This document shows, piece after piece, positions 42,175-49,700 of a stretch of 64,000 nt of DNA. Source of the stretch: Acidobacteriota bacterium (GTDB lineage Bacteria; Acidobacteriota; Terriglobia; Acidiferrales; UBA7541); contig JABCZR010000002.1 of the NCBI GenBank assembly GCA_013289585.1, positions 124,001 to 188,000 of the forward strand, in the 5' to 3' direction. Each line of letters begins with the position of its first letter. Positions within the stretch are counted from its first letter, which is position 1. The position numbers and the translations under genes were made by a program. Below the pieces are notes generated by a model. That model saw nothing but the letters and a program-made list of their open reading frames with translations. It had not been told where the DNA came from and searched no databases.

Positions 42175-42492
42175 ATGAAAAAGTGGAGCATGTTGTTGAT
42201 CGCACTAATCGGCGCGATGGTGTTTGCGCCAGCGTCGTTTGCACAGGGAAGCGAGCCCGCGACAAGCGGAGGAGGCGGGTTGCTAGCTATTGCAGCGGCC
42301 TTCGGAATGGGAATCGCGGCGTTCGGTTGCGGTCTCGCGCAAGGCAAGATCGGCTCGTCGGCGTGCGAAGGCATCGCGCGCAATCCCGGCGCGGCCAAGG
42401 GCATCTTCACACCCATGATTCTCAGCCTCGTGTTCGTCGAGACACTCGTGCTGTTTACGTTCTTGATGATCCTAATCAAAGTTAAAGTCTAA
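42175..42492 (+). CDS. atpE: ATP synthase Fo subunit c with N-terminal signal sequence
   Basis: 105 residues from ATG 42175, with AAGGAGG 7 bp upstream. Residues 1-23 look like a cleavable signal peptide (MKKWSM, hydrophobic core, APASFAQG). The mature hairpin has FGMGIAAFGCGLAQGKIG, the polar loop EGIARNPGA, and helix 2 with the ion-binding Glu89 in SLVFVETLVLF. Aligned to sodium-type c subunits, Gln56, Glu89 and Thr90 fall on the Na+ ligands (Gln32, Glu65, Ser66 of Ilyobacter), which hints at Na+ coupling. Last gene of the nuo1-atp transcript. Confidence 0.95.
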   Translation: MKKWSMLLIALIGAMVFAPASFAQGSEPATSGGGGLLAIAAAFGMGIAAFGCGLAQGKIGSSACEGIARNPGAAKGIFTPMILSLVFVETLVLFTFLMILIKVKV

Positions 42493-42507
42493 GAACAGAT
42501 TCGAACT

Positions 42508-42549
42508 ACAATGGCCCGGAGGCACAAGCCCCCGGGCCATTGTCTTTTT
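42508..42549 (+). terminator. Rho-independent terminator after atpE
   Basis: ACAATGGCCCGG pairs perfectly with CCGGGCCATTGT (12 bp), followed by CTTTTT. Lies 15 bp after the atpE stop, between the two convergent respiratory clusters. No T-run on the other strand, so it works for the plus strand only. Confidence 0.9.
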
Positions 42550-42574
42550 GCAATGTGAGGCCTCGTTAAGAAAC

Positions 42575-44053
42575 TCAACGGCCGAAGAGCGTTGGCTGAA
42601 GGATGAAGTTGATGACCGGGTTGGGCAGCACGCCGAACAGAATGGTGCCGATCGCGGTGATGGCGAGCACGACGTTCACCGGCAGCGGGAAGCTTACGGG
42701 AGCGGCTACAGCGGCTTCCGCGCTGGGTTCGCGCATGTACATGACCACGATGACCCGCAGATAGTAGTAGGCGCCGATGACGCTGTTGATCGCCATCAAG
42801 ACCGCCAGCCAGATCAGATTCGAATTCACCGCCGCTTTAAAAATGTAGAATTTTCCGAAGAAGCCGGCGGTGACGGGCAGCCCGAGGAGCGAAAGCAAAT
42901 AGATGCTCAACATCGCGGCCACGACCGGCTGGCGCTGGGAAAGCCCGGCGTAATCGTCCAGAGAGAGATTCTTTTCGCCCGTCCCTCCAAGCTGCGAAAC
43001 GATGGTGAACGCGCCAAGCTTCACGAGAGCGTAGCTGAGCAGGTAGAAGAGCACTGCAGCATAGGCGGGCGCCGCGTTGGCGGATCCACCCTCGCCCTGT
43101 GCCATGGCGGTCACGGCCGCAAATGCCACTAGGATGTATCCCGCGTGCGCAATCGAACTGTAGGCCAGCAGCCGCTTGATGTTTGTTTGTACCAGCGCGC
43201 CGAGGTTGCCCGCAAACATCGTGAGCACGGCGAGAACCCAAAGCGCCCAAAACCAGAAGTGCGTGGCGGCGGGCACGGTAGCAAAGATTCGGAGCAATAG
43301 GGCAAATGTCGCGGCCTTCGGTCCCGCGGAAAAGAGCGCGGTGACCGGCGTTGGTGCGCCTTCGTAGACATCCGGCGTCCATATCTGGAAAGGCGCCGCG
43401 GCCACCTTGAAGCCGAGGCCGATCAGGATCATTGCTAGCCCCAGTTTCAACAGCGTGCTCGCCGGGTCGGCGTTGCCCATTTTGTCCAGCATGGTCGTGC
43501 CCGTCGAACCATAGACGAGGGCAATGCCGTAAAGGAAAAACGCTGTGGCGAACGAGCCCAGTAGGAAATATTTCATCGCCGATTCGCTGGACTTCAGCGA
43601 ATCGCGGCGGTAGCCCGCCAGGATGTAGCTGGAGATCGAGCTCATCTCCAGGCCGATGAATGAGGTAAGCAATTCCTGAGCGGAAGCAAGAACCCCCATG
43701 CCAGCCGTGGCGAAAAGCAGCAGCGCATAGAATTCCGCCGCGGGCAGCCGCTCGCGATCGAGATACGGTCCGGCAGCGAGAATTACCAGAACGGACACCG
43801 TCCCAACGAGCAGATGAAAGAAAAAGCTGAAGGCGTCGGATTGCACCAGCCCGAAAAAGCCGAGGCCCGGGTTTCGAAAGGCGACGAACGATGCGCCGGT
43901 ACCGGCGAGCGCGCCGAGAAATGCGAGACCCGTGAAGAAACTGCGGCTGCGTACGAACGGCTGCAGGAGCATCGCGAATACGCCGGAAGCGCACCAGATC
44001 AGTTCCGGGAGCACGCGGTAGAAATCAGCAAGGCTGGGGATCGCGGAATTCAT
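42575..44053 (-). CDS. nuoN: NADH-quinone oxidoreductase subunit N (cluster 2)
   Basis: 492 residues, antiporter-like. SFIGLEMSSISSYILAGY, PFQIWTPDVYEGAPTPVTALF and TNIKRLLAYSSIAHAGYI carry the proton-path residues. Clearly diverged from the cluster 1 copy, so not a recent duplication. Its ATG directly abuts the nuoM stop codon. Last gene of cluster 2. Confidence 0.96.
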   Translation of the reverse strand: MNSAIPSLADFYRVLPELIWCASGVFAMLLQPFVRSRSFFTGLAFLGALAGTGASFVAFRNPGLGFFGLVQSDAFSFFFHLLVGTVSVLVILAAGPYLDRERLPAAEFYALLLFATAGMGVLASAQELLTSFIGLEMSSISSYILAGYRRDSLKSSESAMKYFLLGSFATAFFLYGIALVYGSTGTTMLDKMGNADPASTLLKLGLAMILIGLGFKVAAAPFQIWTPDVYEGAPTPVTALFSAGPKAATFALLLRIFATVPAATHFWFWALWVLAVLTMFAGNLGALVQTNIKRLLAYSSIAHAGYILVAFAAVTAMAQGEGGSANAAPAYAAVLFYLLSYALVKLGAFTIVSQLGGTGEKNLSLDDYAGLSQRQPVVAAMLSIYLLSLLGLPVTAGFFGKFYIFKAAVNSNLIWLAVLMAINSVIGAYYYLRVIVVMYMREPSAEAAVAAPVSFPLPVNVVLAITAIGTILFGVLPNPVINFILQPTLFGR

Positions 44054-45670
44054 TTAGCGGGCTCCGAGCCCTTCCGTTACCAATGGCATGGCAGTGTTGC
44101 TGCTAGTCGATGGGGCTCGCGGTGCAGTCTTGCGCGGCGCTTCGCCGGGTATCTTGCGGGGCACCTCGGCTTCATATGGCCGCTGCGGTTCGACCTGATC
44201 GATTACGGTTTGAGAGGCGGTTGCGGTGCGCCGGGTGATAAATACGGAGCCGATGCCCATCCACAGCGTTACGATCGCCATCGTCACTAGGATCCATTTT
44301 TCGCGCGCCGATGTATCCGGAAGCGCTCGATTCTTGTCTTTGGTGATTTCGCCGAAAAACACTCGCTGATAGGACCACAGTAAGTAGCACGCGGAAAGAA
44401 TCACGCCAAGCGCAGCCCACGATGCCCATTGCCAGTGCCGTTGGTACGTACCGAGCAGGATCAAGTATTCTCCGACGAACCCATTGAGCATCGGCAAGCC
44501 CAGCGAAGAGAGTGCGGCGAAAAGGAAAAATGCCGCAAGCTTTGGCATCGGCGTTGCCAATCCGCCGTATTCGCTGATTTCGAATGTGTGGCGGCGGTCA
44601 TAGAGCATGCCGACGAGCAGGAACAGCGCGCCGGTGGAGACACCATGCGCAAGCATCTGATAAACCGCGCCCTGCATGGAGATATTGTGGAATGCGAAGA
44701 TTCCGAGCACCACGAAGCCAAGGTGGCTGACGGACGAATACGCGACGAGCTTCTTCAAATTCGGTTGAACCATGGCAACCAGCGCACCGTAGATGATGCC
44801 GATGATGGCGAGTACCGCGATCCATGGCGCCGCGCGGTGCGAAGCCTCCGGGAAAAGCGGCAGGCAGAAACGGATCATGCCGTAGGTACCCATCTTCAGC
44901 AGCACGCCGGCCAGCATCACGGAGCCGGCGGTAGGCGCCTCGACGTGCGCGTCCGGCAGCCAGGTGTGCAGCGGGAAGAGCGGAACCTTAATCGCAAACG
45001 CCACGAAAAAGGCCAGAAACAGAAGCATTTCTGTTTGCGGCGTGAGCACCAGCACACCATTCGCGAGCATCTGTTGAACCGCCAGCAGGTCAAACGTCCC
45101 GGTGGCGTTGTAAAGCCAGATAATGCCCACCAGCATGAAAATTGAGCCCGCCATGGTGTAGAGCATGAATTTGACAGCAGCGTAGACGCGGCGCTCGTGG
45201 CCCCAGATGCCGATCAGCAGGGCCATGGGGATGAGCATCACTTCCCAGAAAACAAAGAAGAGAAAAAGATCGAGAGCCAGGAAAACGCCGATGACGCCGA
45301 CTTCGAGCATCAGCAGCAGGACGAAGAATTCTTTCACGCGATGCTCGATACTCTTCCACGAAGCCAGAATGGAAATCGGCGTCAGGAAGGTCGTCAGAAT
45401 CACAAGGAACATGCTGATGCCATCTACGCCCAGGTGATAATTGATGGGAGGCTGGTTGATCCATTTCGAAAACTCTTCCACTGGATAGCCGGCAACCCCG
45501 ATCGACACCTTGGTGAGAAGCAAGAGCGAAAGAAGGAATTCGGCCACGCCGACGGCAAGAGAAAGGTAGCGAATGTATTTGTGGTCGTCGCCACGGAGCA
45601 ACAAAAGCGCGAGCGCGCCCAGGGCAGGGAAGAAGATTAGAACCGAGAGCAAGTGTCCGCCGGGCAGCAT
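44054..45670 (-). CDS. nuoM: NADH-quinone oxidoreductase subunit M (cluster 2)
   Basis: 538 residues from ATG 45670, which overlaps the nuoL stop by one base (TGATG). FFVFWEVMLIPMALLIG, PLHTWLPDAHVEAPTAGSV and NLKKLVAYSSVSHLGF identify it. The last ~55 residues are a Pro/Arg-rich cytoplasmic tail (RKIPGEAPRKTAPRAP) not usual in NuoM and absent from the cluster 1 copy. Confidence 0.96.
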   Translation of the reverse strand: MLPGGHLLSVLIFFPALGALALLLLRGDDHKYIRYLSLAVGVAEFLLSLLLLTKVSIGVAGYPVEEFSKWINQPPINYHLGVDGISMFLVILTTFLTPISILASWKSIEHRVKEFFVLLLMLEVGVIGVFLALDLFLFFVFWEVMLIPMALLIGIWGHERRVYAAVKFMLYTMAGSIFMLVGIIWLYNATGTFDLLAVQQMLANGVLVLTPQTEMLLFLAFFVAFAIKVPLFPLHTWLPDAHVEAPTAGSVMLAGVLLKMGTYGMIRFCLPLFPEASHRAAPWIAVLAIIGIIYGALVAMVQPNLKKLVAYSSVSHLGFVVLGIFAFHNISMQGAVYQMLAHGVSTGALFLLVGMLYDRRHTFEISEYGGLATPMPKLAAFFLFAALSSLGLPMLNGFVGEYLILLGTYQRHWQWASWAALGVILSACYLLWSYQRVFFGEITKDKNRALPDTSAREKWILVTMAIVTLWMGIGSVFITRRTATASQTVIDQVEPQRPYEAEVPRKIPGEAPRKTAPRAPSTSSNTAMPLVTEGLGAR

Positions 45671-47670
45671 CAGCGCACCATCCCGACGATTGGTTTGCCG
45701 ACGCCTGGCCAGAAGAAGATGATAGCGATGACCACGATCGCCCCAATGACCATCCACATTGCGTAACTGCGCGTATTGCCCGACTGCGTGTGACGCGTGC
45801 CGTCGCCAACGGCGGTAATGCCCTCCGCGATCCCATTGACCGCGCCGTCGATGCCAGCAACGTCGGCTGCTTTCCAGAAAACATTCGTGGAGATCCAGAG
45901 CAGCGGCTTAACTACCGCCGCAGCATATAGCTCATCCACGTAATACTTATTGAATAGGGTCGTGTAGACGCCCTTCAACGACTGCGCGAGTTCCGCAGGC
46001 TTAGTTGGTCTCTTCAAGTACATCCAGAATGCGATCGCGAGCCCGATCAGCGACGTTGTGACCGCGACAACTACCAGCCAGAGCTCGAGGTTATAAGCGC
46101 CCGCTTCTTCCGCAGCTAGAGCTGCTCCCTGACCAAAGAGCGGTGAGAGGAAGTTCGTAAAATAATCAGGGCCGTGCCACAACGCAGGAGCCGCCACCCA
46201 GCCGCCGACGATGGAGAGGACCGCAAGAATCATCAGCGGTACCAGCATGCTGTTCGGCGATTCATGCACGTGCACTTTGTGCTCGTCGTAACGTGGTTCG
46301 CCATGGAATGTGAGAAAGATCAGTCGAAACATGTAAAACGAAGTGAGGAGTGCCGTGAGAAGACCGACACCATAGAGCGCGTAGCCAGCGCCGCGTCCAC
46401 CGTTCTCGCTCACAAAGGCGTTCAACAAAATGGCGTCTTTACTGAAGAAGCCTGCGAACGGCGGGAAGCCCGCAATGGCCAGTGTGGCCGTGAGCATGGT
46501 GAGGTACGTCCAGCGGATTTTTTTGCTGAGGCCGCCCATCTTGGTCATGTCCTGCTCGCCGCCCATGGCGTGAATCACGCTCCCCGCCGCGAGAAACAGC
46601 AGTGCCTTGAAAAACGCGTGGGTCATCAGGTGGAAAATGCCCGCGGAGAAAGCGCCGACGCCGCACGCAAGGAACATGTAGCCAAGCTGGCTGACGGTGG
46701 AGTATGCGAGAACTTTCTTGATGTCGGTCTGCACCAGGCCGATGGTGGCGGCAAAGAATGCCGTGGCGCAGCCAACGGTCGCTACAACAAGCATGGCCGT
46801 CGGAGCGTGCGTAAACAAAACATGCGACCGTGCGACAACGTAAACACCGGCGGTCACCATCGTCGCGGCGTGAATCAAAGCGCTGACCGGTGTCGGGCCT
46901 TCCATAGCGTCGGGCAGCCAGACGTAGAGCGGCAATTGCGCGGATTTTCCGCACGCGCCCATGAAAATGAGCAAAGATGCAAACGTCAAAGTGCCAAGAT
47001 GCCCACTCAATTCAACGGGCCAGCCCTGCAGCGTAGAACTAGTGAAGATGGCTTGGAAATCCAATGTATGGAAGGCGCGGAAAAGCAAAAACATTCCCAA
47101 CATGAACCCGAAATCGCCGATGCGGTTGACGATGAACGCTTTCTTGCCGGCATCCGAAGCCGATTTCTTCAGGAAATAAAACCCGATCAGCAAATAGCTG
47201 GCCAGCCCAACGCCTTCCCAGCCGACGAACAGCAGCACGTAATTCGCAGCCAGCACCAGGATAAGCATGAAAAACATGAAAAGATTGAGGTAGGAAAAGA
47301 ATCGGTAGTAGCCGCCTTCATGCGCCATGTACCCGGTCGAATAAATGTGGATGAGCCAGCCCACACCGGTGACCACAAGGAGCATAACCACGGTGAGCTG
47401 GTCGACTTGCAGGTCGAAGCCCGCGCGAAAATTGCCCGCCGCAATCCACGTGAAATATTGCCTTACCCACGGAATTTGTTCCGGCGAGAGCTGAAAGAAT
47501 TCGCGTACCGCTTCGAGTGCGCAGAGAAACGACAGTCCCGTCGAGCTGATGGCCACGGTGTTGACGATCTTGTTCGGCCATTTCGCGCCAAAAAGCCCAT
47601 TCATCGCCGAGCCCAACAGCGGGAGCAGCGGGATAATCCACAGGAAATCGAGTATCGGATGGGCGGTCAT
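45670..47670 (-). CDS. nuoL: NADH-quinone oxidoreductase subunit L (cluster 2)
   Basis: 666 residues, distal antiporter-like subunit with C-terminal lateral helix. GWEGVGLASYLLIGFYFLKK, PLYVWLPDAMEGPTPVSALIH and DIKKVLAYSTVSQLGYMF are conserved. Overlaps nuoK upstream and nuoM downstream by one base each, indicating tight translational coupling. Confidence 0.97.
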   Translation of the reverse strand: MTAHPILDFLWIIPLLPLLGSAMNGLFGAKWPNKIVNTVAISSTGLSFLCALEAVREFFQLSPEQIPWVRQYFTWIAAGNFRAGFDLQVDQLTVVMLLVVTGVGWLIHIYSTGYMAHEGGYYRFFSYLNLFMFFMLILVLAANYVLLFVGWEGVGLASYLLIGFYFLKKSASDAGKKAFIVNRIGDFGFMLGMFLLFRAFHTLDFQAIFTSSTLQGWPVELSGHLGTLTFASLLIFMGACGKSAQLPLYVWLPDAMEGPTPVSALIHAATMVTAGVYVVARSHVLFTHAPTAMLVVATVGCATAFFAATIGLVQTDIKKVLAYSTVSQLGYMFLACGVGAFSAGIFHLMTHAFFKALLFLAAGSVIHAMGGEQDMTKMGGLSKKIRWTYLTMLTATLAIAGFPPFAGFFSKDAILLNAFVSENGGRGAGYALYGVGLLTALLTSFYMFRLIFLTFHGEPRYDEHKVHVHESPNSMLVPLMILAVLSIVGGWVAAPALWHGPDYFTNFLSPLFGQGAALAAEEAGAYNLELWLVVVAVTTSLIGLAIAFWMYLKRPTKPAELAQSLKGVYTTLFNKYYVDELYAAAVVKPLLWISTNVFWKAADVAGIDGAVNGIAEGITAVGDGTRHTQSGNTRSYAMWMVIGAIVVIAIIFFWPGVGKPIVGMVR

Positions 47671-47972
47671 TAAAGTTTGAGCAGATCAACGCGCTCGACA
47701 TTCAGCGATTGCCGGTTGCGCGCGATAAGGATGATGATTCCGAGGCCTACCGCCGCTTCCGCGGCCGCCACCACAATCACGAACAATACAAATACCTGCC
47801 CGTCGAGCTTGCCCAGCGCCTGGCTGAACGCCACGAACGCCAGGTTCACCGCGTTGAGCATCAGCTCGATGGACATGAAAATGGTGATGATGTTGCGCTT
47901 GAATACGAACGCAAATACGCCCAGCCCGAACAGTATCGCGCTGAGAATGACATAGTAATTCGTCGGGACCAT
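47670..47972 (-). CDS. nuoK: NADH-quinone oxidoreductase subunit K (cluster 2)
   Basis: 100 residues, three helices. IFMSIELMLNAVNLAFV and AAAEAAVGLGIIILIAR hold the two conserved membrane glutamates. One-base overlap with nuoL, one-base gap to nuoJ. Confidence 0.97.
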   Translation of the reverse strand: MVPTNYYVILSAILFGLGVFAFVFKRNIITIFMSIELMLNAVNLAFVAFSQALGKLDGQVFVLFVIVVAAAEAAVGLGIIILIARNRQSLNVERVDLLKL

Positions 47973-47973
47973 T

Positions 47974-48477
47974 TCAGCTTTTCTCCCGCTGGGCCAGCAC
48001 CAGGGCGCCCATGATCGCCACCAGAATAAGGAACGACGTCAATTCGAACGGGTACACGAAATCCCGGAACACCATGTTGGAGATGCCCTTTGTGGAAGAG
48101 ATTGCGCCGGTCTGCATTGCGGCCTGAACGGTTTCGCTCGAGCGCGCAATCGTCGCGGCGATGAACCCCGCCAGCGCGATCACCAGCAGCAATCCAGGAA
48201 CGCCGGCAAGCTTCGAGATGCTGGTGTGCTCTTCAATGCCCGCGTTCAACAGCATGATGACCAGAACGAACAACACCATGATCGCGCCGCTATACACGAT
48301 GATTTGCACCGCGGCTACGAATTCCGCGCCCATCAACAAGTACAAGCCCGCGAGGGCGACCATCACGACGATGAGCGAAAGCGCGCTGTGGATCGGGTGC
48401 TTCTGCCAGATCAGGCTGAGCGCGCCCAGGATGGCCAGTGCCGCAAGCACGAAAAAGACCACGAGCGGCGCCGTCAT
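47974..48477 (-). CDS. nuoJ: NADH-quinone oxidoreductase subunit J (cluster 2)
   Basis: 167 residues from ATG 48477, which overlaps the nuoH stop as ATGA. HPIHSALSLIVVMVALAGLY and QIIVYSGAIMVLFVLVIML are family signatures. nuoI, normally between nuoH and nuoJ, is absent, and the overlap leaves no room for a remnant. Confidence 0.95.
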   Translation of the reverse strand: MTAPLVVFFVLAALAILGALSLIWQKHPIHSALSLIVVMVALAGLYLLMGAEFVAAVQIIVYSGAIMVLFVLVIMLLNAGIEEHTSISKLAGVPGLLLVIALAGFIAATIARSSETVQAAMQTGAISSTKGISNMVFRDFVYPFELTSFLILVAIMGALVLAQREKS

Positions 48478-49700
48478 TTCGGCCCCCACTGCATCTTGGC
48501 CAGAATCACGAAACTGGTGATGATCACATTCACGATCGAAGCCGGCAGCAGCAGCTTCCAGCCGAAGGCCATCAGCTGGTCATAGCGGAATCGCGGCAGC
48601 GTGCCGCGCATCCACACGTAAATGAAAAGGAAAATAAAAATCTTGGAAAGCAGCCAGAACGGTCCCTGGATGAAGGTATTCACATCGGGAAACAAAATGA
48701 AAACCGCTCCCAGCGCAGTGATCGCAGTGCCCACAGCGGGCAGAATGATGCGCCCGAAAATCGTTTCGTAGCGGATCCCGTCCCAAATGACCCAGAGTCC
48801 GAAGGGAAGCAGGATCGCCGACGGCAAATAATGCGTGAAGGTCCACGAAGCAGGGAAGGGAGACAGCCATCCGCCGAAAAACATGATCGTGCACAGGCAC
48901 GAAACGGTGATCATGCTGGTGTATTCGGCGATGAAAAACATCGCGAATTTGAAGCTGGCATATTCCGTGTGAAAACCCGCGACGAGTTCGGATTCCGCTT
49001 CCGGCAAATCAAATGGAACACGGTTGGTCTCCGCGATTGCCGCGATGAAAAAACAAATGAAGCCGAGCAGTTGAGGAAAAATGTTCCAACCGAAAATCCC
49101 CCACTTGGTACTAGTCTGATTGGCAATAATGTCCTTGAGGTTAAAACTGCCAGCGATTAGCAACACACCCACAACGGACATCGTCAACGAGAGCTCGTAA
49201 CTGATCATCTGCGCCGAGCTGCGCAGGCCGCCGAGCAGCGGATACTTGCTGTTGGATGACCAACCTGCGAGCGCAATTCCGTAAACCCCAAGCGCGGTGA
49301 TTGCAAAGAGCGCAAGGATCCCGATGTTCAAATCCGGAGGGGCGATGCCCAGATAAATATCGTGTCCAAACAAATGGATGGGATCCGGACCGAACGGAAT
49401 AATGGCGATGGACGTGAGCGCGAGCGCCAGCGCCAGAAGCGGTGCGAGATAGTAGACGAACTTGTCCGCGCCTGCGGGCGTGGGATCTTCCTTGAAAAGA
49501 AATTTCACGCCGTCCGCCAGCGGCTGCAGCAGGCCGTGCGGGCCGACGCGGTGCGGACCCCAGCGCGACTGCATGTGCGCCACGACTTTTCGTTCGAACC
49601 AAGTGAGATACGCGTTCACGGTAAGCACAATGAAAAGCAGCAGCGCAATCTTGACCAGCGAGATGATCAGCTCGGCGTTGCTGGATAAAAAGGTGCTCAC
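48474..49700 (-). CDS. nuoH: NADH-quinone oxidoreductase subunit H (cluster 2)
   Basis: 408 residues from a GTG start overlapping the nuoG stop by 4 bp. ERKVVAHMQSRWGPHRVGPHG at the N-terminus (20-residue core), LRSSAQMISYE and AETNRVPFDLPEAESELVAGF line the quinone channel. About 50 residues shorter than the cluster 1 NuoH. Ends with FRYDQLMAFGWKLLLP. Confidence 0.97.
   Translation of the reverse strand: MSTFLSSNAELIISLVKIALLLFIVLTVNAYLTWFERKVVAHMQSRWGPHRVGPHGLLQPLADGVKFLFKEDPTPAGADKFVYYLAPLLALALALTSIAIIPFGPDPIHLFGHDIYLGIAPPDLNIGILALFAITALGVYGIALAGWSSNSKYPLLGGLRSSAQMISYELSLTMSVVGVLLIAGSFNLKDIIANQTSTKWGIFGWNIFPQLLGFICFFIAAIAETNRVPFDLPEAESELVAGFHTEYASFKFAMFFIAEYTSMITVSCLCTIMFFGGWLSPFPASWTFTHYLPSAILLPFGLWVIWDGIRYETIFGRIILPAVGTAITALGAVFILFPDVNTFIQGPFWLLSKIFIFLFIYVWMRGTLPRFRYDQLMAFGWKLLLPASIVNVIITSFVILAKMQWGPK

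Noticed and set aside
46174-47673. A 499-codon open frame on the plus strand
   Set aside because: It is exactly antisense to nuoL of cluster 2, its composition is Arg/His/Gln-rich with no domain, and the nuoL reading is unequivocal. It is a by-product of GC-rich codon use.
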